Positions 33,786 through 42,570 are shown, counted from the stretch's first letter. The stretch: DNA of 64,000 nt from VRUE01 sp963697695 (GCA_963697695.1 OY969094.1:2418001-2482000), one strand, 5' to 3'. The notes: generated by a model from the sequence alone, not told the origin. A program made the numbers and translations.

Positions 33786-34106
33786 ATGAAACAGCGCTCC
33801 TCAGTTGCCGCCCGCGTCTTCGCGACGATCGCCCTGATCGCCGGGTTCGTCATCGCCGTGATGGTGATCGGCAGCGCCGGGGGAGGGGACGAGGAGACCA
33901 CGGGGAGCAAGGACGGGCGCGGTGGCCAGGTGACTCGCACAAGCGAGAACGAGGGCAGGCCGCCGGCGACCTACGTGGTGCAGAGCGGCGACACGCTGAC
34001 CTCGATCGCCCGCGAGACCGGCGTCTCGGTGGCGCGGATCCAGGTGCTGAACCCCGGGATCGATCCCCAGATCCTGATCTCGGGCGAAACGCTGAAACTG
34101 AGGTGA
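33786..34106 (+). CDS. Membrane-anchored LysM-domain protein
   Basis: 106 residues. An N-terminal transmembrane helix (VFATIALIAGFVIAVMVIG) is followed by a Gly/Glu-rich linker and one LysM domain (YVVQSGDTLTSIARETGVSV ... NPGIDPQILISGETLKL) that binds peptidoglycan. A palindrome CGTATATACG (33741-33750) before it may be part of its promoter. It overlaps the DD-carboxypeptidase gene by 4 bases, so both act at the cell wall. Confidence 0.88.
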   Translation: MKQRSSVAARVFATIALIAGFVIAVMVIGSAGGGDEETTGSKDGRGGQVTRTSENEGRPPATYVVQSGDTLTSIARETGVSVARIQVLNPGIDPQILISGETLKLR

Positions 34107-35287
34107 TCCGGCGCCGTCTCGGCGTGGCGCTCGCAGCGATCCTGCTTGCGCTCGCTCTGGCCACGCCGGTGGCCGCCGCGAAAGGACCAAAGCTGGAAGC
34201 GCGTGCCTGGGCGTTGATCGACGCCCGTACGGGCACGGTGCTCGCCTCCCACGCTGCTGGGCGACGCCTGCCGATCGCCAGCACCACAAAGCTGATGACC
34301 GCCTATGTGGCGATGCAGGAGTTGCCGCTGAACGAGATCGTCCGCGCGGCCCCCTACTCGGCGATCTACGGCGAGTCGCTGCTCGAACTGCGACCGGGGC
34401 AGCGGATCAGCGTGCGGGACCTGCTCTACGGCTTGATCCTGCGCAGCGGCAACGACGCCGCCTTCGACCTGGCGCTCGCCGCAGCCGGCTCGGAAGACCG
34501 CTTCGTCCGTCAGATGAACCGGCGGGCGGCCGCACTCGGCCTCGCCGATACCCACTACGCGAACCCGATCGGGCTCGACGAGCCCGGCAACTACTCCAGC
34601 GCCCGCGACCTCAGCGTGCTCGGTCAGCGCCTGCTGCGCATCCCGGCCTTCGCCGAGATCGCCGATGCGCGCAGCGCGACGCTGCGCAGCCTGCAGCCGC
34701 CGCGGCGGATCGACACCCTCAACGACCTCCTCTACCTTGCCCCCTGGGCGACCGGGGTGAAGACCGGCCACACCTTCGATGCCGGCTACGTCCTCGTCGC
34801 TTCCGGCAAGCGCAAAGGGGTCGAGCTGATCTCGGCGGTGATCGGGACCACGACAGAGGCCGGCCGGGATCTGGAGAGCATGGAGCTGCTCGAGTACGGC
34901 TTCTCCCGGTACGAGCGCCGCGTACCGATCCGCGCCGGCGAGCGCCTCGCCAGGCCCTCCATCCGCTACGCCGACGGCGAGCTGCCCCTGCGTGCCGCCC
35001 GCACCGTCGCAGTGGGGCTGCGCCGCGACCAGCGCCTCAGCGTCGCCGTGCGGGCGCCTGGAGAGGTCGAGGGGCCGATACGTCGCGGTGCCGTGTTGGG
35101 GCGAGCGACGGTATTCGTCGACGGCCTACGGGCGGCGACGGTGCCGCTGCGGGCGGGGCGGAGCGTGCCCGAGGCAAGCACGCTCGACCGGGTCCAAAGC
35201 TTCCTCGGTGCCGACTGGATCCTGGTCGCAGTTGCCGTTTGCGTGATACTGGTTGGCGCGATTTTGCTGAGGCGCTTCTCACGATGA
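34103..35287 (+). CDS. D-alanyl-D-alanine carboxypeptidase (low-mass PBP)
   Basis: 394 residues. Signal peptide (residues 1-26, ending PVAAA), then an S11-type serine peptidase domain with all three penicillin-binding motifs: Ser60-Thr-Thr-Lys63 in PIASTTKLMT, SGN in LRSGNDAAFD and KTG in TGVKTGHTF. A C-terminal transmembrane helix (ILVAVAVCVILVGAILL) anchors it. It removes the terminal D-Ala of peptidoglycan stem peptides. GTG start overlaps the LysM gene; its stop overlaps the kinase gene. Confidence 0.92.
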   Translation: MIRRRLGVALAAILLALALATPVAAAKGPKLEARAWALIDARTGTVLASHAAGRRLPIASTTKLMTAYVAMQELPLNEIVRAAPYSAIYGESLLELRPGQRISVRDLLYGLILRSGNDAAFDLALAAAGSEDRFVRQMNRRAAALGLADTHYANPIGLDEPGNYSSARDLSVLGQRLLRIPAFAEIADARSATLRSLQPPRRIDTLNDLLYLAPWATGVKTGHTFDAGYVLVASGKRKGVELISAVIGTTTEAGRDLESMELLEYGFSRYERRVPIRAGERLARPSIRYADGELPLRAARTVAVGLRRDQRLSVAVRAPGEVEGPIRRGAVLGRATVFVDGLRAATVPLRAGRSVPEASTLDRVQSFLGADWILVAVAVCVILVGAILLRRFSR

Positions 35288-36240
35288 TCCTCACCGTCAC
35301 CCTCAACGCCGCGATCGACCGCACGGTGGCGGTACCGAATTTCCGTCTTGCCCACCGCCACCGCGCGGTGGAGAGCCGCACCGTGGCCGGCGGCAAGGGA
35401 ATCAACGTCGCCCGCGCGCTCAACCGGCTCGGCCGGCCGGTGATCGCCACCGGCTTCGTCGGCGGCCCGACGGGCACCCGGGTGCTGGAAGCGCTGCGCG
35501 AAGAAGCGGTGCTGACGGACTTCACCCGGATCGCCGGCGAGACGCGGGTCAACATGGCCGTGATCGACCCCACCTCGGGAGAGCAGACGGAGATCAACGA
35601 GCGCGGCCCCGCGGTCAGCCCCGAGGAGGTGGAGTCCTTCGTCACCCGCCTCCGCTACCTGGCCAAAGGGGCGAAGCTCTGCGTGCTCGCCGGGACCCTG
35701 CCGCCTGGCGCGGGCTCCGACCTCTACGCACGCCTGGTCAAAGACCTCTTAGATCTGGGCATACCGGTCGTCCTCGACGCCGAGGGCGACGCGATGCTCG
35801 CCGGCCTACGCGCCGGCGCCTCGGTCGTCACCCCGAACGAGCGCGAGGCGGAGGAGCTGGTCGGGCAGGAGTTCGCCGATGGCGACGACGTCGTCCACGG
35901 CCTCTCGGAGCTGGTCCGGCTCGGCGCCGAGGAGGCGGCGATCACGCGGCCCGACGGCTGCGTCGCCGTGGTCGGCGAGGGGTCTGAGCGGCGCTTCCTC
36001 GAAGTGCGCACGGAGTCGCTGGAGGCGGTCTCCTCCGTCGGTTCCGGCGATGCCTTCCTGGCCGGCTACGTCGCCGCCCGCTATGACGGCGGCAGCCCCG
36101 ACGAGTGCCTCGCCTATGGCGTTGCCTGCGGGGCCGAGTCGACTCAGCACTTCGGTGCCGGCAAGGTCGACCGCAACCAGATCGAGCGCCTCCTGGGCGA
36201 GGTCCACGTCCAGGATTTGGAGGTCCCCGCAGAAGTGTAG
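35284..36240 (+). CDS. PfkB-family sugar kinase, 1-phosphofructokinase-like
   Basis: 318 residues. Opens ILTVTLNAAIDRTVAVPNFR with GGKGINVARALNRLG, the FruK/LacC-type PfkB pattern, and ends with the ATP-site motif VGSGDAFLAGYVA holding the catalytic Asp. The likely reaction is phosphorylation of fructose-1-phosphate or tagatose-6-phosphate; no fructose PTS genes are adjacent, so the substrate is open. ATG 35284 overlaps the upstream stop codon. Confidence 0.85.
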   Translation: MILTVTLNAAIDRTVAVPNFRLAHRHRAVESRTVAGGKGINVARALNRLGRPVIATGFVGGPTGTRVLEALREEAVLTDFTRIAGETRVNMAVIDPTSGEQTEINERGPAVSPEEVESFVTRLRYLAKGAKLCVLAGTLPPGAGSDLYARLVKDLLDLGIPVVLDAEGDAMLAGLRAGASVVTPNEREAEELVGQEFADGDDVVHGLSELVRLGAEEAAITRPDGCVAVVGEGSERRFLEVRTESLEAVSSVGSGDAFLAGYVAARYDGGSPDECLAYGVACGAESTQHFGAGKVDRNQIERLLGEVHVQDLEVPAEV

Positions 36241-36275
36241 GCTGGCTTTTCAACGCCACCCCCTGGAGGACCTAA

Positions 36276-37481
36276 TTGGAGATCGACATCGGTCGAGGCA
36301 AGAAGGGGCGGCGCGCTTACGGATTCGACGACATCGCGATCGTCCCGTCGCGTCGCACACGTGATCCCGACGACATAGACATCAGCTGGACCCTCGGCCC
36401 CTATCGCTTCGAGCTGCCGCTGGTGGCCTCGGCGATGGACGGGGTTGTCAGCCCTGACACCGCCGTCCTGGTCAACGAGCTCGGCGGGCTCGGCGTGCTC
36501 AACCTGGAGGGAATCTGGACCCGCTTCGAGAACGCCGAGGAGCAGCTGGAGAAGGTCGCCGCTGCGCCGAAGCACGTGGCGACCAGGCTGATGCAGGAGA
36601 TCTACACCGAGCCGGTCAAGCCGGAGCTGGTCGGGCAGCGGATCGCCGAGATCAAGGAGCGCGGCGCAGTAGCCTGCGGCTCGCTCACTCCGCAGAAGGT
36701 GCGGGAGCACTTCGAGATCGCGGTCGAGGCCGGTATCGACATCCTCGTCATCCAGGGCACCGTTATTTCGGCCGAACACGTCTCGACCACGGTCGAGCCG
36801 CTCAACCTGAAGGAGTTCATCTCCGAAGTCCCGGTTCCGACGGTGGTCGGCGGCTGCGCCTCCTACTCGACCGGGCTGCACCTGATGCGGACCGGCGCCG
36901 TCGGCGTCCTCGTCGGGGTCGGCCCCGGCGCCGCCTGTACGACCAGGGGCGTGCTCGGGATCGGCGTCCCGCAGGCGACCGCGATCGCCGATGTCGCCGC
37001 CGCCCGCTCCCAGCACATGCTGGAGACCGGCGAGTACGTCAACGTGATCGCCGACGGCGGCATGCGGACCGGCGGGGACGTCTCCAAGGCGATCGCCTGT
37101 GGGGCGGACTCGGTGATGGTCGGCTCGCCTTTGGCTCGTGCCAAGGAGGCGCCCGGCCGCGGTTTCCATTGGGGAATGGCCACCTTCCATCCCTCGCTGC
37201 CGCGCGGTACCCGCGTCTCGACCACGCAGGACGGGACGATGGAGGAGATCGTCCTCGGCCCGGCCCAGGAGAACGACGGCACCTTCAACCTGATGGGGGC
37301 ACTGAAGACCTCGATGGCCACCTGCGGCTACGAGGACATCCGCTCCTTCCAGCGGGCCGAGGTGATGGTTGCTCCGGCGCTGATGAGCGAGGGCAAGAAG
37401 CTGCAGAACGAGCAGTCGGTGGGGATGGGTTCGAACGGGCGCGCGGCGGTCTCCGCCGGTGTTGGAGTCGCCGACGACTGA
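36276..37481 (+). CDS. guaB3: GuaB3-type IMP dehydrogenase family protein
   Basis: 401 residues, TTG start preceded by CTGGAGGACC. A TIM-barrel IMPDH relative without CBS domains. The catalytic-cysteine loop appears as VGPGAACTTRGVLGIGVPQA and the phosphate site as VIADGGMRTGGDVSKAIACG. The lack of CBS domains and the early GFDDIAIVPSRRTRDPDDID segment fit the GuaB3 group common in actinobacteria; its activity is less established than that of GuaB. It overlaps guaA by 23 bases. Confidence 0.88.
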   Translation: MEIDIGRGKKGRRAYGFDDIAIVPSRRTRDPDDIDISWTLGPYRFELPLVASAMDGVVSPDTAVLVNELGGLGVLNLEGIWTRFENAEEQLEKVAAAPKHVATRLMQEIYTEPVKPELVGQRIAEIKERGAVACGSLTPQKVREHFEIAVEAGIDILVIQGTVISAEHVSTTVEPLNLKEFISEVPVPTVVGGCASYSTGLHLMRTGAVGVLVGVGPGAACTTRGVLGIGVPQATAIADVAAARSQHMLETGEYVNVIADGGMRTGGDVSKAIACGADSVMVGSPLARAKEAPGRGFHWGMATFHPSLPRGTRVSTTQDGTMEEIVLGPAQENDGTFNLMGALKTSMATCGYEDIRSFQRAEVMVAPALMSEGKKLQNEQSVGMGSNGRAAVSAGVGVADD

Positions 37482-39045
37482 GGCCGGTGCCACAGCGGCG
37501 CCGGCCCAGGCCTCCGAGGAGGTTCTCGTCCTCGACTTCGGGGGGCAGTACTCGCAGCTGATCGCGCGGCGGATTCGCGAGTGCGGCGTTTTCGCCGAGC
37601 TGCTGCCCTCGACCACGTCGCTGGAGGCGATTCGCGAGCGCCGGCCGAAGGGGCTGGTCCTCTCCGGCGGGCCGGCCTCGGTCTACGAGGAGGGGGCGCC
37701 CGCGTTCCCGACCGAGCTGCTCGATCTCGAGATCCCGATGCTGGGGATCTGTTACGGGATGCAGGCGATGGTCCAGGCACTCGGCGGCCGCGTGGAGGCA
37801 GCGGAGGCCGGGGAGTTCGGTCGGACCGACCTGGTTCTGCGCGACGGCGGCGGGCGCCTGCTCGCCGGTCTGCCCGAGGAGCAGCACTGCTGGATGAGCC
37901 ACCGCGACGCGGTCTTCGAGCCCCCCGAGGGGTTCGTCGCACTCGCCTCCAGCCCGGGCTCGCCGGTCGCCGCCTGCGAGTACCCCGAGCGCGGCCTCTA
38001 CGGCATCCAGTTCCACCCCGAGGTCGTCCACACGCCCTACGGGACCGAGATCCTCACCCGCTTCCTGCGCGATGTCGCCGGTTGCGAGCAGCAGTGGTCG
38101 CCGCAATCGGTGATCGCCGAACAGGTGGCGAAGATCCAGGCGCAGGTGGGGGAGGGGCGAGTGATCTGCGGCCTCTCCGGCGGCGTCGACTCCTCGGTCG
38201 CGGCGCTGCTCGTCCACAAGGCGATCGGCGAGCAGTTGACCTGCGTCTTCGTCGACCACGGCCTGATGCGGCTGAACGAGGCCGAGCAGGTCGTGGCGGC
38301 CTTCGAGCAGTTCGGCATCCCGCTCGTCCACGTCGACGCCGAGCAGCGCTTCCTCGCCAGGCTGGCCCGCATCGACGAGCCCGAGCGCAAGCGCAAGATC
38401 ATCGGCGAGGAGTTCATCCGCGTCTTCGAGGAGGAGGCGGCGAAGCTCCAGGACGCCGCCTATCTGGTCCAGGGCACGCTCTACTCCGACGTGATCGAGT
38501 CCGGTGGCAGCGACAACGCCGCGACGATCAAGTCCCACCACAACGTCGGCGGGCTGCCGGAGGACCTCGAGTTCGAGCTGGTCGAGCCGCTGCGGATGCT
38601 GTTCAAGGACGAGGTCCGCGCGGTCGGTGCCGAGCTGGGGCTGCCGGAACGGATGGTCTGGCGCCAGCCCTTCCCCGGTCCCGGCCTGGCGATCCGCATC
38701 GTCGGCGGCGAGGTGACCAAAGAGCGGCTCGACATCCTGCGTGCTGCCGACGCGATCCTGCAGGAGGAGATCCGCGCCGCAGAGCTCTACCGCCAGCTCT
38801 GGCAGTCCTTCTGCGTCCTGCCCGTCGTGCGCTCGGTCGGGGTCCAGGGCGACGGTCGCACCTACGCCTACCCGATCGTGATCCGCGCCGTCACCTCCGA
38901 CGATGCGATGACCGCCGACTGGGCCCGCCTCCCCTACGACCTGCTCGAGCGCGTCTCCAACCGGGTCATCAACGAGATCCCCGAAGTCAACCGCGTCGCC
39001 CTCGATATTTCCTCAAAGCCCCCCGCCACCATCGAGTGGGAGTGA
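37459..39045 (+). CDS. guaA: GMP synthase (glutamine-hydrolysing)
   Basis: 528 residues, GTG start inside the end of guaB3. The N-terminal class I amidotransferase has the nucleophile Cys in MLGICYGMQAM and the His-Glu pair in GIQFHPEVVHTPYG; the ATP pyrophosphatase P-loop is GLSGGVDSSVAALL; the C-terminal dimerisation domain ends SSKPPATIEWE, typical of GuaA. It makes GMP from XMP. The stop codon lies within the long hairpin element. Confidence 0.96.
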   Translation: MLESPTTEAGATAAPAQASEEVLVLDFGGQYSQLIARRIRECGVFAELLPSTTSLEAIRERRPKGLVLSGGPASVYEEGAPAFPTELLDLEIPMLGICYGMQAMVQALGGRVEAAEAGEFGRTDLVLRDGGGRLLAGLPEEQHCWMSHRDAVFEPPEGFVALASSPGSPVAACEYPERGLYGIQFHPEVVHTPYGTEILTRFLRDVAGCEQQWSPQSVIAEQVAKIQAQVGEGRVICGLSGGVDSSVAALLVHKAIGEQLTCVFVDHGLMRLNEAEQVVAAFEQFGIPLVHVDAEQRFLARLARIDEPERKRKIIGEEFIRVFEEEAAKLQDAAYLVQGTLYSDVIESGGSDNAATIKSHHNVGGLPEDLEFELVEPLRMLFKDEVRAVGAELGLPERMVWRQPFPGPGLAIRIVGGEVTKERLDILRAADAILQEEIRAAELYRQLWQSFCVLPVVRSVGVQGDGRTYAYPIVIRAVTSDDAMTADWARLPYDLLERVSNRVINEIPEVNRVALDISSKPPATIEWE

Positions 39046-39148
39046 TGACGGTCCAGGACGCCGCCTGGCGGTGTCCTCGGGGTTCCACGATGCGCCGCAT
39101 CGCGAAACCCCTGCGTCCTGGCCAGGCAACGTCCTGACCTCGTCATCA
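39043..39148 (+). repeat. Long hairpin element, copy A (after guaA)
   Basis: Nested complementary arms: TGATGACG/CGTCATCA, CAGGACG/CGTCCTG, GCCTGGC (39063-39069)/GCCAGGC (39121-39127), and an inner GGGGTT/AACCCC stem capped by CGATGCG-CC-GCATCG. The outer arm starts in the guaA stop codon. The GCCTGGCGGTGTCCTCGG and GTCCT-GCCAGGC parts recur at 56004. It may end transcription or protect the 3' end. Confidence 0.65.
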
Positions 39149-39155
39149 ACGGTCC

Positions 39156-40001
39156 ATGTCGTTCGCAGTCTCGATCGCGATCCTGGGGCTCGCTCAGGCG
39201 GCGTTGGTGGCGCTGCCGGCGCCGCGGCCGCTGCCGCCGCGGCTGGCGGCGCTGAGCAGCCGCTGGTGGGCGCTGGCGCCGGCGCTCTCGATCGTCGTCG
39301 TGATCGCGGCGATCGAGCTCGACTCGGACTCGGCTGAGGCGCTTGCGTATCTGGCGCTGGTCGCGGTGCCACCGCTGGCGGCGCTGGCGCTGGGGGCGCT
39401 CGTGCACGGCTCGCGGCCGGTCTGGGCGCTCGCGGTCGTGCCGCTCTTCGCCATCGCCTGGGTCTCGGTCGACACGCTCGCCGGTGAGACCGCGGCGCTG
39501 GCGCTCTCTGGCCTCGCCTGCATCTCCCTCGGCTGGCTGCTGGTCTCGGTCGTGCCCGCCTCCTGGCTGCGAATCGGTATCTACGCGATGGCGGCGATCG
39601 ACGCCTTCCTGATCGGGGTCGAGCTGCTGCAGGAGCCGAGCTCGGTCCTCAGCGCAGCCGCTCCGCTCGCCGATCTGCCGCGCCTGCAGGTGGTCAACTT
39701 CGGCTCCGCTCGGATGGGGTTCGGCGACATCTTCGTCGCCGCCCTGGTCGGTTGCCTCCTTGCCGCCCCCGCCGATGGGCCGGGAATACGCTCAGGTGGC
39801 GGATCTTCGGCCCGTCGGCTCTCAGCGGGCCGGTGGCAGCTCTACGCGGCCGGGCTGGTCGCCGTGCTTGCGCTCAGCTTCGACTTGCTTTTCTTCGTCC
39901 TCGACACGCTGCCGGGGACGGTTCCGGTCGCGCTCGCCCTGGCGATCGTGCAGCGATCCCGCAAAGCGGAATCGGCTGCGGGGGTCGCCGGTCAGCTGTA
40001 G
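39156..40001 (+). CDS. Multi-pass membrane protein with GxGD motif
   Basis: 281 residues with about eight hydrophobic helices. Two membrane-embedded acidic residues stand out: Asp149 in AMAAIDAFLIG and Asp191 in RMGFGDIFVAAL. A GxGD motif plus an earlier intramembrane Asp is the arrangement of presenilin-type and prepilin-peptidase-type aspartyl proteases, but overall similarity cannot be judged by eye. It runs 10 bases into the convergent M23 gene. Protease function is a hypothesis. Confidence 0.6.
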   Translation: MSFAVSIAILGLAQAALVALPAPRPLPPRLAALSSRWWALAPALSIVVVIAAIELDSDSAEALAYLALVAVPPLAALALGALVHGSRPVWALAVVPLFAIAWVSVDTLAGETAALALSGLACISLGWLLVSVVPASWLRIGIYAMAAIDAFLIGVELLQEPSSVLSAAAPLADLPRLQVVNFGSARMGFGDIFVAALVGCLLAAPADGPGIRSGGGSSARRLSAGRWQLYAAGLVAVLALSFDLLFFVLDTLPGTVPVALALAIVQRSRKAESAAGVAGQL

Positions 40002-40945
40002 GCGTCCCATTTCTGCAGGTAGGGCAGGGGGTCGACCGGGCTGCCGCCCTCGTACCAGCCAGGGGCGGTCCAGAGCTCGAAGTGGAGATGGCAGGCGGAG
40101 GCCGAGCCGGTGTCGCCGACGATGCCGATCGGCTGGCCGGTGCGGACCGAGTCGCCGGTCAGCAGGGGCGAGGGTTCGGCGAGGTGCGCGTACATGAAGT
40201 CGTAGGTGGTGCCCTTGCCGTCGATGACGACGTAATTGCCGGCGGCGCTCTGGTAGCCGGAGTACTGGACCGTGCCGCCGCGGGCGGCAACCAGAGGCTC
40301 CCCGCAGGCCGCCATCACGTCGTGGCCCTGGTGGGTGTGCCCGGAGCGCCCAGCGCCGAAGACAGCGCCGCTGTTGCCGTAGTCGTGGGCCCCAAGGATC
40401 GGGAAGGCATAGCCGTAGAGGGCGAAGGCGAGGTTGAGCGGTTCGCTCGAGGTGGCGGCGCGAGCGAGCGGCGGGGCCGACACTCCCTGGGGGAGGATGC
40501 GGAAGCTGTAGCGGCCGTTGCGGGCTGGGCGACCTTCGGCGGTGGTCCCGTCCCAGCGGATCCGGGTTTCGAGGTTGGGCGCTACGTCGTTGCGGAAGAA
40601 GCTGCGCACCGCCGCGCCCGCCGCGTCGACGACGTCGATCTGGAGGTCGTTCTGCGCTTGTGTGCTGGCGATCGCGAAGCGCAGGCTCGGGTAGCGGAAG
40701 CCGTAGAAGAAGGACTTGCGAGGGGTGGCCTGGGCGGAAACCAGGGTCAGCGCGCCGGCGCTGGGAGCGTCGGCGGCGGGGGCTCCGGTGGGGCTGCCTG
40801 CGGGCGGTTTCGCGCCGGCGGGAGTGGGTGCGCCGCCGGTCGTCATCGCCGAGGCGTAGCCGGCAACCGCCAGCAGAAGAACCGTCGCTACGACTGTGAT
40901 TGAAATTCCCGCCAACCAAGGCTGGGCCCTCACGCTGCGCGCCAC
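39992..40945 (-). CDS. M23-family (LytM-like) metallopeptidase, exported
   Basis: 317 residues from a GTG start. An N-terminal membrane segment (ITVVATVLLLAVAGYASA) is followed by a Pro/Ala linker, a beta-rich domain (about 70-165) and the M23 zinc domain: HTHQGHDVMAACGEPLVAAR, YVVIDGKG, and HLHFELW. The HxxxD and HxH motifs bind zinc. Such enzymes cleave peptidoglycan cross-bridges or act as endopeptidase activators. Both metal motifs are intact, so it is probably catalytic. Confidence 0.9.
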   Translation of the reverse strand: MARSVRAQPWLAGISITVVATVLLLAVAGYASAMTTGGAPTPAGAKPPAGSPTGAPAADAPSAGALTLVSAQATPRKSFFYGFRYPSLRFAIASTQAQNDLQIDVVDAAGAAVRSFFRNDVAPNLETRIRWDGTTAEGRPARNGRYSFRILPQGVSAPPLARAATSSEPLNLAFALYGYAFPILGAHDYGNSGAVFGAGRSGHTHQGHDVMAACGEPLVAARGGTVQYSGYQSAAGNYVVIDGKGTTYDFMYAHLAEPSPLLTGDSVRTGQPIGIVGDTGSASACHLHFELWTAPGWYEGGSPVDPLPYLQKWDAYS

Positions 40946-41096
40946 ATGCCCTCTCTTTCCTTCGCCTACGGAGTTAGCTGTCGGGCTCGCGCTGAAAGAG
41001 ATGCGCTACGGACTCTTCGTCCGATTCGCCCCCGGGACCTTCAAGCTGCAAAGGTCCCTGCGGTTCCTCCGCTTCCACCCGACTGTCCGGATGGAA

Positions 41097-41125
41097 TTCG
41101 GCAGTTGTTGGCGCGGCAGTATAGA
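41097..41125 (+). promoter_or_regulatory. Candidate promoter of the rplM-rpsI operon
   Basis: TATAGA (41120-41125) follows TTCGGC (41097-41102) at a 17-base spacing, about 95 bases before rplM. The -10 is good and the -35 poor. The implied leader contains the hairpin at 41156. Confidence 0.4.
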
Positions 41126-41155
41126 CGGGCCGGGGGCGGGTCTCGGGAATCCCCG

Positions 41156-41182
41156 TATGGCGGGTTCAGAGACCTCGCCATA
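41156..41182 (+). promoter_or_regulatory. Leader hairpin before rplM
   Basis: TATGGCG-GGT and ACC-t-CGCCATA form a ten-pair stem with one bulged base around the hexaloop TCAGAG, 39 bases before the rplM start. Ribosomal L13 leaders bind L13 and autoregulate in other bacteria; this structure is a candidate for that role, by position only. Confidence 0.45.
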
Positions 41183-41220
41183 TGCGGAGAAATGCCGACT
41201 TCCCTATCATCCGCCGGCCG

Positions 41221-41655
41221 ATGAAGACCTATGTGGCCACACCCGCCGACCGCCAGCGCGACTGGTACGTCGTCGACGCTGAGGGGCAGACCCTGGGGCG
41301 GCTGGCGACCCGGATCGCCGATGCGCTGCGCGGCAAGCGCAAGCCCGAGTACACGCCGCACATCGACACCGGCGATTTCATCGTCGTCGTCAACGCGGAG
41401 AAGATCCACGTCACCGGCGACAAGCTCGCGCAGAAGCGCTACTGGCGGCACAGCGGTTACCCCGGCGGGATTAAGTCCCGAACCCTCGGCGAGATGCTCG
41501 AGCGGCGTCCCGAGGAGGTCATTCGCAAGGCGGTCAAGGGCATGCTGCCCCGCAACCGATTGGCGCGGCAGCAGCTGACCAAGCTGAAGGTCTACGCCGG
41601 GCCCGAGCACCCACACGAGGCCCAGAAGCCGAAACCGATGGAGATACAGACTTGA
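41221..41655 (+). CDS. rplM: 50S ribosomal protein L13
   Basis: 144 residues. Typical L13: MKTYVATPADRQRDWYVVDA, QTLGRLATRIADALRGK, then HIDTGDFIVVVNAEKI, KRYWRHSGYPGGIK and GMLPRNRLARQQL. It is an early-assembling large-subunit protein. ATG 41221 was chosen over an upstream in-frame ATG because it gives the standard N-terminus. rpsI overlaps by 4 bases, the conserved L13-S9 operon. Confidence 0.96.
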   Translation: MKTYVATPADRQRDWYVVDAEGQTLGRLATRIADALRGKRKPEYTPHIDTGDFIVVVNAEKIHVTGDKLAQKRYWRHSGYPGGIKSRTLGEMLERRPEEVIRKAVKGMLPRNRLARQQLTKLKVYAGPEHPHEAQKPKPMEIQT

Positions 41656-42560
41656 CGGACGAGCAGGACAAAGCTTCAGAGCAGCCCGAGACCCCTACCG
41701 AGGGCTCGGAGGCTCAGCCCGAGGAGCCAACGGCGGAGGAGTCCTCGTCCGCGCAGGCTGAGGGCGAGGAGCCCACGCCGGCCGCGGGGGAGCCCACGGC
41801 CGAGGAGGCCGAGGCAGAGGCAGACACCGCCGAGGAGCCCGAGGCAGAGGCAGACACCGCCGAGGAGCCCGAGGCAGAGGCAGACACCGCCGAGGAGCCC
41901 GTCGCAGGGGAGGCCCCGGCTGAGGAGGCCGAGGCGCCCGCGGCTGAGGAGCCGGCCCCAGAGCCGAAGGCCGAGGAGAAGAAAAAAGACGTCATTCCCG
42001 GTGCCGACCTGGAGCCGATTGCGGTCGAGCCGGAGGAGAAGCCGCTCAGCGCCGAGGAGCAGGCTCGCCGTGAAGCTGAAGAGGAGGAGCGTGCCCAACG
42101 CGAGGCCGAGCTGGTCGGCGAGGCAGAGGAGGAGCCCGCCGCGGCGAGCCGCGCCCCCGCCAAACTGGAGGGCGATGCCCGCTACCTCGCGACCGGCAAG
42201 CGCAAGTGCTCGATCGCCCGCGTAACCCTGTTGCCGGGCAGCGGCAAGATCGAGATCAACAAGCGGGCGCTGGATGAGTTCTTTCCCCGCCCCCTGCACC
42301 AGACGATGGCCCGCCAGCCGCTTTCGATCGCCGGCTACGAGGGCAGCGTCGACGTTCGGGTCCGCGTCCACGGCGGCGGCATCAGCGGCCAGGCCGGCGC
42401 GGTCCGCCACGGGATCGCCCGGGCCCTGACCGAGATCGACCCGGAGCTGCGCGGCGAGCTGAAGCGGCGCGGCTTCCTCACGCGCGACGCGCGGGTCAAG
42501 GAGCGCCGCAAGGCCGGCCTGAAGAAGGCACGCAAGCGGCCTCAGTTCTCCAAGCGTTAG
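41652..42560 (+). CDS. rpsI: 30S ribosomal protein S9 with long acidic N-terminal extension
   Basis: 302 residues, against about 130 for ordinary S9. The S9 core begins near residue 174 (ARYLATGKRKCSIARVTLLP) and ends with the conserved basic tail KKARKRPQFSKR that reaches the P-site tRNA. Before it lie about 170 residues made mostly of Glu, Ala and Pro, including three exact copies of a 30-base unit (41811-41900; EAEADTAEEP). The TTG start overlaps rplM by 4 bases. The extension is in the same frame with no internal start signal seen near the core. Confidence 0.92.
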   Translation: MTDEQDKASEQPETPTEGSEAQPEEPTAEESSSAQAEGEEPTPAAGEPTAEEAEAEADTAEEPEAEADTAEEPEAEADTAEEPVAGEAPAEEAEAPAAEEPAPEPKAEEKKKDVIPGADLEPIAVEPEEKPLSAEEQARREAEEEERAQREAELVGEAEEEPAAASRAPAKLEGDARYLATGKRKCSIARVTLLPGSGKIEINKRALDEFFPRPLHQTMARQPLSIAGYEGSVDVRVRVHGGGISGQAGAVRHGIARALTEIDPELRGELKRRGFLTRDARVKERRKAGLKKARKRPQFSKR

Positions 42561-42570
42561 GAGCCGACCA

